DNA of 21,315 bases, taken from assembly GCA_964651495.1 (NCBI GenBank), contig CAZYWP010000041.1, forward strand, positions 1-21,315, in the 5' to 3' direction. Below the pieces are notes generated by a model. It saw nothing but the letters and a program-made list of their open reading frames with translations, was not told where the DNA came from and ran no database searches. A program made the position numbers and the translations under genes. The stretch is from CAZNVB01 sp964651495 (GTDB lineage Bacteria; Acidobacteriota; Aminicenantia; Aminicenantales; UBA8522). The first letter of the stretch is position 1; every line of letters starts with the position of its first letter. Positions 13,523-20,699 of the stretch are shown here, one piece after another.

Positions 13523-13975
13523 ATGAAGTTCTCAGGTTTTGACGATGTCATTCAATTCGCCATCCAACGCGAGGAGGAAGCCGCCAAAGCATACGGGGAC
13601 ATGATGGAGCGCGCCCAGGACGAGGCCGCCAGGAAGCTCCTCCTGGACCTGCAGGAGGACGAAAAAAACCACAAGCGGGTTCTCCAGGGACTGACGAAAG
13701 TCAAAGTCGCGTCCTCCGCCTCCAAGGATGTGAAGGACCTGAAGATCAGCGATTATCTCGTCGAGGAGCCCCTGGGCGCCGACATGAACTTCCAGGACCT
13801 GCTCATCTTCGCCGCCAAGAAAGAAAAGAGGGCCGCCGATCTGTACGAGGACTTGGCAAAAAAATCCAAGTCTAAAGAGCAAGAAGCGCTGTTTGAATTC
13901 CTGGCCAAACAGGAAAAATCGCACAAACTGCGGCTGGAGCTCGAATACGAAAAGCACGTCCTCTGGGAAGACTAG
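13523..13975 (+). CDS. Rubrerythrin-like diiron ferritin-fold protein
   Basis: The 150-residue protein forms a predicted four-helix bundle made of two similar halves. Helix 1 carries QREEEAAKAY, helix 2 the metal motif EDEKNH (ExxH), helix 3 KEKRAADLYEDL and helix 4 KQEKSH (ExxH), which together supply the Glu/His ligands of a diiron site. Unlike classical rubrerythrin it has no C-terminal rubredoxin domain; a separate rubredoxin gene follows 40 bases downstream and could be its electron donor. Proteins of this type reduce peroxide or oxygen in anaerobes. The ATG follows AAGGAG by about ten bases. First gene after a strong promoter; the following genes are closely spaced on the same strand. 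Confidence 0.88.
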   Translation: MKFSGFDDVIQFAIQREEEAAKAYGDMMERAQDEAARKLLLDLQEDEKNHKRVLQGLTKVKVASSASKDVKDLKISDYLVEEPLGADMNFQDLLIFAAKKEKRAADLYEDLAKKSKSKEQEALFEFLAKQEKSHKLRLELEYEKHVLWED

Positions 13976-14015
13976 CGGGTCCGGAGGAAAACCAATCCAC
14001 CCTAAGGAGAGAGAA

Positions 14016-14177
14016 ATGGAGAAATGGGAATGCACGGCCTGCGGGTATATCTATGATCCCGCCAAGGGAGATCCCGATCACGGGATCAACCCGGGGACTC
14101 CATTCGATGCCCTCCCCGACGATTGGGTCTGCCCCCAGTGCGGAGTGGGCAAGGAATTCTTCCAGAAAATCGCCTGA
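14016..14177 (+). CDS. Rubredoxin
   Basis: This is a 53-residue single-iron electron carrier of the cytoplasm. Both iron-binding pairs are present, CTACGY (C6, C9) and CPQCG (C39, C42), together with the conserved YDPAKGDPDHGI and PDDWVCP stretches; length is exactly typical. The ATG at 14016 is preceded by AAGGAG with a seven-base spacer. The frame extends upstream to an ATG at 13893, but that would overlap the previous gene and add an unrelated tail. It lies between the diiron protein and the flavoprotein reductase, so it most likely shuttles electrons from the reductase to the diiron protein. Confidence 0.96.
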   Translation: MEKWECTACGYIYDPAKGDPDHGINPGTPFDALPDDWVCPQCGVGKEFFQKIA

Positions 14178-14201
14178 GGCTCTGGCTCGGGAAATACTCA
14201 A

Positions 14202-15404
14202 ATGAAAGTCGTCATCATCGGCAACGGCCTGGCGGGGACGATGGCCGCTAAGACGCTGCGGGAATTGGACCCGCAGGTCGAGGTCCAAATCTTCGCCGGG
14301 GAAAAATATCCGTATTATCCCCGCCCCAACCTCATCGAGTTCGTGGCCGGAAAACTGCCCTTCGAGAAGGTGTTCGCTTTCTCCGAAGACTGGCACGTCC
14401 GCCAGAGGATCGACATCCATCTCGGAAATCCCGTCCGCAGGATTTTTCCGGATTCCAAGGAGGTCGAGGTCGCTGAGGGTGGGAGGGTCGGCTATGACGC
14501 GTTGCTCATCGCCAGCGGAGCCTCATCTTTCATCCCCCCGATTAAAGGCGCCGCCAAGCGGGGCGTTTTCGCCCTGCGGACGATGGAAGACGCCCTGTCT
14601 ATGCTCGATTATCTCAAGGACCATCACCGAGTCGTCATCATCGGCGGCGGCCTCTTGGGACTGGAAATCGCCAGAGCGATCAGGTCGAGGGGCGCCGAAG
14701 TCGAGGTCGTCGAAGTTTTCGACCGGCTTCTGCCGCGCCAGCTCGACAGCCAGGGGGCGGCTCTGCTCAAGATCCAGATCGAGAGCCTGGGAATCCGAGT
14801 CCGGCTGGGAGTAATCACCGAGGAGATTCTGGGCGGGGAAGAAGTGAGCGGTCTGCGGCTCAAGGGCGGCGCGGAGCTTGACGCCGACATGGCCGTCATC
14901 GCCGCCGGAGTTCGGCCGAACCTGGCCCTGCCGATCGAGGCCGGCCTGGCCACGGATAAGGGGCTCATCGTCGACGATCGCCTCCAGACCAGCGTTGCCG
15001 GGATCTTTGCCGCAGGGGACGGCATCCAGCACCGGGGCCGGATCTATGGAATTATCCCGGCCTCTTTTGACCAGGCCAGAGCGGCCGCTTATAACATCCT
15101 TGGTCAGGAGAAGAAATACGAGGGGACTGTTTGGGCCAACACCCTGAAGGTCGTCGGGGTCTATGTCACCTCCATCGGCCTGGTGACCCCGGAGGGAGAA
15201 GCATACAAAGAAATCCACAAATCCAGCCCGGAGGAGGGAATCTATAAAAAGGTCGTCCTCCAGGACGACGCCCTTGTCGGCGCCATCTGGATGGGGACGA
15301 AGAAGGGAGCCGGCGAAATCACCCGCGCCGTGACGCTCCGGATGAAGGTCGGCCGGTGGGTCAACAGCCTGCTGAATGATGCTTTCGATTTTTCCCAGCT
15401 ATGA
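14202..15404 (+). CDS. FAD-dependent NAD(P)H:rubredoxin oxidoreductase-like protein
   Basis: The 400-residue flavoprotein has two Rossmann motifs. The FAD site GNGLAG (7-12) is at the N-terminus, and the pyridine-nucleotide site GGGLLGLE lies near 147-154. The second FAD element TSVAGIFAAGD is near 265-275. This is the class I pyridine nucleotide-disulfide oxidoreductase fold without an active CxxxxC redox pair, as in rubredoxin reductases and the small subunit of NADH-dependent nitrite reductase. Position 24 bases after rubredoxin supports transfer of electrons from NAD(P)H to that carrier. The stop overlaps the porin start as ATGA (15401-15404). NADH versus NADPH preference is not obvious; after the GxGxxG strand the sequence EVVEVF has an acidic residue, which favours NADH. 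Confidence 0.9.
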   Translation: MKVVIIGNGLAGTMAAKTLRELDPQVEVQIFAGEKYPYYPRPNLIEFVAGKLPFEKVFAFSEDWHVRQRIDIHLGNPVRRIFPDSKEVEVAEGGRVGYDALLIASGASSFIPPIKGAAKRGVFALRTMEDALSMLDYLKDHHRVVIIGGGLLGLEIARAIRSRGAEVEVVEVFDRLLPRQLDSQGAALLKIQIESLGIRVRLGVITEEILGGEEVSGLRLKGGAELDADMAVIAAGVRPNLALPIEAGLATDKGLIVDDRLQTSVAGIFAAGDGIQHRGRIYGIIPASFDQARAAAYNILGQEKKYEGTVWANTLKVVGVYVTSIGLVTPEGEAYKEIHKSSPEEGIYKKVVLQDDALVGAIWMGTKKGAGEITRAVTLRMKVGRWVNSLLNDAFDFSQL

Positions 15405-16414
15405 GAGCAAGATCCGCCCTGCTTATTCTGTGCGCCGCCTTTTTGGCCTCGCCCGTCGGGGCGCAGTTCAAGCTGAGCGGCTATCTCTCGGCTCAGTATG
15501 AGAAGGGTGAGAGCGAGAGTGAGTTCCCCGGCGGGACCTTCGGGAAGGCGAGGGCGGGGCTTTTTTTCACGGGGACGGCGCAGAACTTTCTCGACTACGC
15601 CCTCGAGCTCCGGTTTAAGACGGAAAACCGGCTGGAGATCGAGGAAGCCTGGGTGGGGTTCAGCACGTCGTCCGCCTTTCATCTCAAGCTCGGGGTTTAC
15701 CTGGTGCCCTTCGGGAAATACAACACCTTCAGCCGGCCTCACCAGACCCTCTTTATCCAGCCGCCCCTGACCCAGGCGCAGATCTACCCCGAGAGCTGGA
15801 GGGACGTGGGAGTCATGGCGGAGGGAAGCACGAGTTTTCTCCGCTATGCCGTTTATATCGGCAACGGACTGAAAGAGGATCTTGACCTGGGCGCAGCCCA
15901 GCAGTTCAAAGATAACAACAAGAATAAATCGTTGGGCGGCCGGGTGGGAATTCTGCTCAGCCAGGCCTTTGAGCTCGGGCTGTCCTATTATCGGGGGAAG
16001 TATGATGATGCCGACGAACGGAATCTGGAGTACCGGGGGCTCGACCTCAGCTGGAACACAGCCGCCTTCCGACTCCTATATGAATATACGGAGGCCCGGG
16101 TCGAAAATCCCGTCGATTTCACTCCAGGCCGGGCCGCTGGACATTTTGCCCTGCTGGCCTTGAGCTGGGGTGAATTCTCCCCCTTCGGCAGCTACCAGAC
16201 TTTCGAATACAAGGATGAATTCCACGGTCCGGGCTTCGGTCTTACCGAACTGCCGGGGTCAGGAATTTTTTCTGATGGCAGTCGCTGGGCTATCGGGCTG
16301 AGCTATCTCGTTTCGTCCAACCTGCTGCTCAAGGTCGAGTATGATTTCAACCGGGAGGAGGGGCTTGCTCTGAAAAATGACAGCTTCCTGGCCCAGGTCG
16401 CTTTTCAGTTTTAA
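15401..16414 (+). CDS. Outer-membrane porin, phosphate-selective porin O/P-like
   Basis: The 337-residue protein has a signal peptide (RARS, hydrophobic stretch to about 20, likely cut after VGA). Alternating amphipathic beta-strands run to the C-terminal FLAQVAFQF, with the terminal phenylalanine typical of outer-membrane barrels. The N-terminal FKLSGYLSAQYEKG, the EAWVGF and GVYLVPFGKYNTFS blocks and the VEYDFNREEG near the end resemble the Porin_O_P group. It would form a channel for small anions or other solutes; selectivity is not predictable. It is translationally coupled by ATGA to a cytoplasmic rubredoxin reductase, an unusual partner. purA follows 32 bases later. Confidence 0.8.
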   Translation: MRARSALLILCAAFLASPVGAQFKLSGYLSAQYEKGESESEFPGGTFGKARAGLFFTGTAQNFLDYALELRFKTENRLEIEEAWVGFSTSSAFHLKLGVYLVPFGKYNTFSRPHQTLFIQPPLTQAQIYPESWRDVGVMAEGSTSFLRYAVYIGNGLKEDLDLGAAQQFKDNNKNKSLGGRVGILLSQAFELGLSYYRGKYDDADERNLEYRGLDLSWNTAAFRLLYEYTEARVENPVDFTPGRAAGHFALLALSWGEFSPFGSYQTFEYKDEFHGPGFGLTELPGSGIFSDGSRWAIGLSYLVSSNLLLKVEYDFNREEGLALKNDSFLAQVAFQF

Positions 16415-16446
16415 CGACAATGCAAAATTCTTGAGGAAGGTTTCGG

Positions 16447-17772
16447 ATGGCCAACGTCGTCGTTCTCGGCGCCCAGTGGGGGGATGAAGGCAAGGGCAAA
16501 GTTGTCGACCTGCTGACTCCCGCGTTCGATGTCGTCGCCCGCTACCAGGGCGGCCACAATGCCGGGCACACGGTTTATCTCAGCGGAAGAAAGATCGTCC
16601 TCCATCTCATCCCCTCCGGAATCCTCCATCCGGGAAAATTGTGTCTGATCGGCAACGGAGTGGCCTTCGACCCGCTGGCCTTCCTGGAGGAAGCGTCTCA
16701 GCTCGAGGCCCACGGCACCTCGCTCGGCGACCGGCTGGTCATCAGCCGCAATGCCCACCTCATTCTGCCCTATCATCCGCTCGTCGAGAGGATCTCCGAG
16801 GAACGAAAAGGGAAAATGATGATCGGCACGACGAGCCGGGGGATCGGCCCGTCTTACGAAGACAAGGCTGCCCGTATCGGCATCAGGGTCGGCGATCTCT
16901 GCGACCTGGATGTCTTCCGGGAAAAGCTCGAGGCGAACGTGGCGGAAAAAAACACAGTCCTGCGGGGGGCTGGAATCGAGCCTCTCGTCGCTTCCGAGAT
17001 CTATGAGAAATATGCCGACTTGGCCTCGCGGATCATCAGGTATGTCGGAGATGTTTCTTTTATCCTGAATGACTGCATCCGCCGCGGGAGCGCGGTCCTT
17101 TTCGAGGGCGCCCAGGGAGCACTGCTCGACCTCGACCATGGCACCTATCCGTATGTCACGTCCTCCAGCTCCACGGCGGGGGGCGCTTGCACGGGACTCG
17201 GGATCGGCCCGACCAAAATTCAAGCCGTGCTCGGCGTGGCCAAGGCCTACACGACACGCGTGGGGTCGGGTCCGTTTCCGACCGAAATCGGCGGCGAGAA
17301 AGGAAGGTTGATCCTGGAACGGGGGAACGAGTTCGGCGCCACCACGGGGCGCCCGCGGCGCTGCGGCTGGTTTGACGCCGTGGCCGTGGCCTATGCCTGC
17401 CGCCTCAACGGCAGTGAAAAAATCGTCCTGACCAAGCCCGACATCCTGGATGTCTTCTCCGAGATCCCGGTCTGTCTCGGCTATGTGTATAAAGGGGAAA
17501 TCCTCAGGAGTTTTCCCTCGGAATCCTATATCTTGGACAAAGTGACTCCGCAATACCGGACGATGAAGGGGTGGCAGACACCCATCCATCGGACCACGGA
17601 TGGCCGCTCTTTGCCCACCGCCTTCCGCGACTACATCCGACTGCTTGAGGATTCCATCGAGGCCAGGGTGGCGATCATCTCCACCGGTGTCGGGAGAAAG
17701 GACTCGCTCCTTATCGACGAGGAGCTCGAGGGGATAGTCGACAGCGGGAAGATTCGGGCCGGGCTCGACTGA
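16447..17772 (+). CDS. purA: Adenylosuccinate synthetase
   Basis: PurA condenses IMP with aspartate using GTP to make adenylosuccinate, the first committed step from IMP to AMP. The 441-residue protein has the P-loop-like GDEGKGK (12-18), catalytic D13 and H41 in GGHNAGHT, the GTTSRGIGPSYEDK block, the FEGAQGALLDLDHGTYPYVTSS signature, TTGRPRRCGWFD and the C-terminal guanine-binding TKPD. Length fits the family. ATG 16447 is preceded by AGGAAGG with a six-base spacer. No purB or other purine gene is adjacent; it sits inside the redox gene block, 32 bases after the porin and 39 bases before the DUF438 protein, so it may simply be cotranscribed. Confidence 0.97.
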   Translation: MANVVVLGAQWGDEGKGKVVDLLTPAFDVVARYQGGHNAGHTVYLSGRKIVLHLIPSGILHPGKLCLIGNGVAFDPLAFLEEASQLEAHGTSLGDRLVISRNAHLILPYHPLVERISEERKGKMMIGTTSRGIGPSYEDKAARIGIRVGDLCDLDVFREKLEANVAEKNTVLRGAGIEPLVASEIYEKYADLASRIIRYVGDVSFILNDCIRRGSAVLFEGAQGALLDLDHGTYPYVTSSSSTAGGACTGLGIGPTKIQAVLGVAKAYTTRVGSGPFPTEIGGEKGRLILERGNEFGATTGRPRRCGWFDAVAVAYACRLNGSEKIVLTKPDILDVFSEIPVCLGYVYKGEILRSFPSESYILDKVTPQYRTMKGWQTPIHRTTDGRSLPTAFRDYIRLLEDSIEARVAIISTGVGRKDSLLIDEELEGIVDSGKIRAGLD

Positions 17773-17811
17773 TCTCCGGCGCGGGAAGGCAACAAAAGAC
17801 AAGGAAAGAAG

Positions 17812-19284
17812 ATGATGACTCTAAATTCCGGGACAAAGATCGCCGACCTTCTCAGGGAATATCCGTTTCTCCTGGATTATTTGGCCGGCCTCTCGCCCCA
17901 ATTTTCCAGGCTGAAGAGCCCGATCCTGCTCAAGACGATCGGCCGGGTCGCAACCCTCCGGCAAGCGGCCGCGTTCGGCGCGATCCCCGCGGCGGAGCTG
18001 CTGCAGAAAATCCGGGCGGAGATCGAGCGCGTAACGGGTCAAGTCGTGGAGATCGAGAGCGAAGAGATGCCCGCCCCTCCTTTGGCCGACGCGGAGGCTC
18101 GCCTCGAAACTCTCAAGGACATCATCCGCCGGCTCCATCAAGGGGGAGACGTGGAGGAACAGAAGCGGCGCTTCGGCGAGCTGATCAAGGATGTCAGCCC
18201 GGCCGAAATCTCGAAGATGGAGCAGACGCTGATCGAAGAGGGGATGCCCGCAGAGGAGGTCAAACGGCTCTGTGACGTTCACGTCCAGGTCTTCAAGGAA
18301 TCCTTGGCGGGGCAGCCTCTTCCCGCGGCGATTCCCGGACATCCTCTGCACACGCTGCTGGAAGAAAACAGGGTTCTGGATAAGCATCTGGCCTCCTGGA
18401 ACAGACTCTTGGACCGGCTCGAGGCGCGGGGCGCCGATTGGACATCGCTCCAGGGGGGAGTCTCCGCCAGCCTGGAGAACCTCGCCGAAGTGGAAAAACA
18501 CTACCTTCGCAAAGAGAACCAGCTCTTTCCCCTCCTCGAGGCCAAAGGGGTCAGCGGGCCGTCCAAAGTGATGTGGGCGATCCATGATGACATCCGGGTA
18601 ATGCTGCGCGATCTGCGGCCGCGACTGGATGGGGAAAACGTTCCACAGTTTATCGCTGCGGGAAGGAAACTCAGCACGGCCATGGCGGATATGATCTACA
18701 AAGAGGAAAAAATCCTGCTGCCGATGAGCCTGGAGAGCCTGGACGACACGGACTGGGCCCGCGTCAAGCGCGGCGAGGAGGAGATCGGGTATGCCTGGGT
18801 CCGGCCCGGGACGGACTGGCGTCCAGCCGTCAGTCCGGAGGGTCTGCCGCCGCTGCCGGCTTATCAAAGGTCCGGCGCCCTGGTCGAGCTGGCGACCGGC
18901 GCTTTGACGCCCGAGCAAATCAACCTGATGCTCACCCATCTCCCGGTCGATATCACCTTCGTCGATGAGACTGATACGGTACGTTATTATTCTGGAACTC
19001 CGGAGAGGATTTTTCCCCGCAGCCCGGCCGTAATCGGGCGCCAAGTCCAGAACTGCCATCCCCCGGCCAGCGTCCACCTCGTCAAGCGCATCCTGGCCGC
19101 CTTTCGGCAGGGGAGTCGAAGTTCGGCCGAATTCTGGATCCAGCTCAATGGAAGATTCGTCCTCATCCGCTATTTTGCCGTCCGCGACGCCGGCGGCGCC
19201 TACCGGGGCTGCCTGGAAGTCAGCCAGGATGCCACCGCCATTCGCGGGCTGCAGGGCGAACGACGGCTCCTCGACTGGGAATGA
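17812..19284 (+). CDS. DUF438 protein with DUF1858, hemerythrin-like and PAS domains
   Basis: The 490-residue soluble protein has four parts. An N-terminal DUF1858-like domain (about 5-80) is followed by a DUF438 helical domain (about 95-165, with LIKDVSPAEISKMEQTLIEEG and VKRLCDVHVQVFKE). Next is a hemerythrin-like HHE bundle (about 180-320, with HPLHTLLEEN, EKHYLRKENQLFPLLE, IHDDIR and MIYKEEKILLP). The C-terminal PAS-like domain (about 375-485) includes VDITFVDETD and NCHPPASVH. Hemerythrin-like domains bind oxygen, NO or iron through a diiron centre, and PAS domains sense small molecules or redox state, so an oxygen or NO sensor or scavenger is likely. No kinase, cyclase or DNA-binding output is present, which is usual for this family. 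Two adjacent ATGs (17812, 17815) are possible starts after AAGGAAAG. Function beyond this is unknown. Confidence 0.88.
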   Translation: MMTLNSGTKIADLLREYPFLLDYLAGLSPQFSRLKSPILLKTIGRVATLRQAAAFGAIPAAELLQKIRAEIERVTGQVVEIESEEMPAPPLADAEARLETLKDIIRRLHQGGDVEEQKRRFGELIKDVSPAEISKMEQTLIEEGMPAEEVKRLCDVHVQVFKESLAGQPLPAAIPGHPLHTLLEENRVLDKHLASWNRLLDRLEARGADWTSLQGGVSASLENLAEVEKHYLRKENQLFPLLEAKGVSGPSKVMWAIHDDIRVMLRDLRPRLDGENVPQFIAAGRKLSTAMADMIYKEEKILLPMSLESLDDTDWARVKRGEEEIGYAWVRPGTDWRPAVSPEGLPPLPAYQRSGALVELATGALTPEQINLMLTHLPVDITFVDETDTVRYYSGTPERIFPRSPAVIGRQVQNCHPPASVHLVKRILAAFRQGSRSSAEFWIQLNGRFVLIRYFAVRDAGGAYRGCLEVSQDATAIRGLQGERRLLDWE

Positions 19285-19323
19285 GAAAACAGGAAGGGCT
19301 CCCGGTATTGGACCGAAATCGGA

Positions 19324-19352
19324 TTGACTTCACCTTGGGGGCGTGGTAATGA
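19324..19352 (+). promoter_or_regulatory. Possible promoter for the small desulforedoxin-like gene
   Basis: TTGACT (19324-19329) is followed after 17 bases by TAATGA (19347-19352), placing a transcript start near 19359 and a leader of about 39 bases with a strong ribosome binding site. The -10 match is only partial, so read-through from the upstream gene is also possible. Confidence 0.35.
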
Positions 19353-19397
19353 TATGGGCGAGATTGGATATCAAAATTTACATCCGGGAGGTGTGAG

Positions 19398-19568
19398 ATG
19401 CCGACGAAAACCGCCAAAGCCAAACCCAAAGCGAAGATAGATAAGGGGGATTCCTACCAGTGCGGAATCTGCGGCTACAGGATCGTCGTCGATGAGGCCT
19501 GCGGTTGCGCCGAGGAGCATGTCTTCGTCTGCTGCGATAAGCCGATGAAAAAAAAGGCGGCCAAATAG
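19398..19568 (+). CDS. Small desulforedoxin-like metal-ribbon protein, 56 residues
   Basis: A strong GGGAGG six bases before ATG 19398 opens a 56-codon frame ending at TAG 19566-19568. Residues 1-17 form a Lys/Ala/Pro-rich tail. The rest (20-50) has six cysteines: CGIC at 22 and 25, CGC at 35 and 37, and a CC pair at 45-46. It reads YQCGICGYRIVV followed later by VFVCCDKPM. The C-x2-C ... C-C-x-x-P-M layout resembles desulforedoxin and the N-terminal domain of desulfoferrodoxin, which bind one iron with four cysteines and carry electrons. The two extra cysteines (35, 37) are not in standard desulforedoxin. It closes the redox gene block and ends in a terminator. It is short enough to be missed by default length cut-offs. 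Confidence 0.8.
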   Translation: MPTKTAKAKPKAKIDKGDSYQCGICGYRIVVDEACGCAEEHVFVCCDKPMKKKAAK

Positions 19569-19576
19569 GCCGCCTT
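19554..19576 (+). terminator. Terminator hairpin overlapping the stop of the desulforedoxin-like gene
   Basis: AAGGCGGCC (19554-19562) pairs perfectly with GGCCGCCTT (19568-19576) around a five-base loop, giving nine base pairs. The stop codon lies at the loop edge. The downstream tract TCAATTCTTCCC is only moderately T-rich, so termination may be partial. Confidence 0.65.
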
Positions 19577-19702
19577 CAATTCTTCCCGATCCGGTCCACC
19601 GGTTTTACTTTAGGATCGCAGGAAATTCCGCCTGGCTAATTTTCCTGAGCTTTTCCCCGTTCCTCATTGGTGGACCCGGGGCTGGATTCCGGGAGGAGAG
19701 GC

Positions 19703-20593
19703 ATGAACGGGAAAAACGCCTTTTACATCGTCGATGTCTTCGCCGAAGAAAAGTATGCGGGCAATGAACTGGCCGTAGTGCGCGGCGCCGGGCCTCTCTC
19801 CGACCTGGTGATGCAGAAGATCGCCCGGGAGATGAACTTCTCCGAGACAACCTTTATTCTTAAGGACCAGGAGAGCCGGGGCGGGTTCGATGTCCGGATT
19901 TTCACGCCCAAGGAAGAAATGCCCTTCGCCGGCCATCCCACCCTGGGCACCGCCTTTATCATCCAGCAAGAGATCCTCAAGCAACCGGTGAAAGAGGTCA
20001 TCCTGAACCTGAGGATCGGTCCGATTCCGGTGACTTTCACCTACCGCGGCCAGGAGCTCGAGATCCTGTGGATGAAACAGATCAAGCCGCGGTTCGGAAA
20101 AGCCCTCGAGGCCCGCGACGTGGCTCCCGCGCTCGGGCTCAAGCCGGAGGACGTGGACAGGAGACACCCGATTCTTGAGGTCTCGACGGGCCTGCCCTTC
20201 ATCATCGTCCCGCTCAAAACCTTAGAAGCTGTCCGGAGGAGCACGGCTGTTGATAGCCTGATGCTCAGCCTGGTCCGGGGAACCGAAGCCAAGGCCTTTC
20301 TCCTCTTCTGCCCGGAGACATACAGCTCCCAGAACGACCTGAATGTGCGGGTCTTCGCCGGATACCACGGCGTCCCCGAAGACCCGGCGACGGGCAGCGC
20401 CAACGGCTGCCTGGCGGGATACCTGGTCAAGAGCCGCTATTTCGACTCCGCCCAGATCAACATCCGGGTCGAGCAGGGCTATGAGATCGGACGGCCCTCG
20501 CTGTTGCTGCTTAACGCCGAAGACAAGGGGGGCGAGATCAGTATTTTCGTCGGCGGCAAAGTGCTCCTGGTCGCGCGAGGGGAACTGGTCTGA
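19703..20593 (+). CDS. PhzF-family protein (phenazine biosynthesis-like isomerase)
   Basis: The 296-residue protein has the PhzF / diaminopimelate-epimerase-like fold: two similar halves with the catalytic glutamate E48 in NFSETTFI, the PFAGHPTLGTAF loop (about 74-85) and the second-half signature EDPATGSANGCLAGYL (about 230-245). PhzF itself isomerises trans-2,3-dihydro-3-hydroxyanthranilate, but most family members in genomes without phenazine genes have unknown substrates, and no phenazine genes are present here. ATG 19703 is chosen because GGGAGGAG precedes it. An in-frame GTG at 19667 would add twelve residues that do not look like the family N-terminus and has no ribosome binding site. 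It lies alone between a terminator hairpin and a nested inverted repeat. Confidence 0.9.
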   Translation: MNGKNAFYIVDVFAEEKYAGNELAVVRGAGPLSDLVMQKIAREMNFSETTFILKDQESRGGFDVRIFTPKEEMPFAGHPTLGTAFIIQQEILKQPVKEVILNLRIGPIPVTFTYRGQELEILWMKQIKPRFGKALEARDVAPALGLKPEDVDRRHPILEVSTGLPFIIVPLKTLEAVRRSTAVDSLMLSLVRGTEAKAFLLFCPETYSSQNDLNVRVFAGYHGVPEDPATGSANGCLAGYLVKSRYFDSAQINIRVEQGYEIGRPSLLLLNAEDKGGEISIFVGGKVLLVARGELV

Positions 20594-20647
20594 GGGCCGG
20601 GAGCGTTTAACTCGACTATTCCGATAAGAATAGTTGTAATCGGCCCT
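20593..20647. repeat. Nested inverted repeat between the PhzF-family gene and the oxidoreductase gene
   Basis: An inner stem ACTATTC (20615-20621) pairs with GAATAGT (20628-20634) around CGATAA, and extends by C-G and G-T pairs. An outer stem AGGGCCG (20593-20599) pairs with CGGCCCT (20641-20647). The outer arm begins at the last base of the PhzF-family stop codon, and the inner arm reaches the first base of the following -35 box. No T-tract follows, so it is a weak terminator candidate; an operator or mRNA-end structure is equally possible. Confidence 0.45.
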
Positions 20648-20662
20648 TAAAAAGAGTAAAAT
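20634..20662 (+). promoter_or_regulatory. Sigma-70-type promoter for the 2-oxoacid oxidoreductase gene
   Basis: TTGTAA (20634-20639) and TAAAAT (20657-20662) are spaced by 17 bases. The transcript start would be near 20669, leaving about 31 bases before ATG 20700. The -35 box starts at the last base of the inner inverted-repeat arm. Confidence 0.6.
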
Positions 20663-20699
20663 CTGGTCTGAGGGAGATCATTTTTCAACCTTGAGGCCC

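Noticed and set aside
13893..14015. Upstream extension of the rubredoxin frame
   Set aside because: It would overlap the rubrerythrin-like gene and add an unrelated tail; AAGGAG directly before 14016 fixes the start.
16411..17802. 463-codon open frame on the minus strand
   Set aside because: Exact antisense of purA, which is unmistakable.
17821..19077. 418-codon open frame on the minus strand
   Set aside because: Antisense to the DUF438/hemerythrin gene; no domain or ribosome binding site.
19667..19702. GTG start for the PhzF-family gene
   Set aside because: No ribosome binding site and no family similarity; GGGAGGAG precedes the ATG at 19703.
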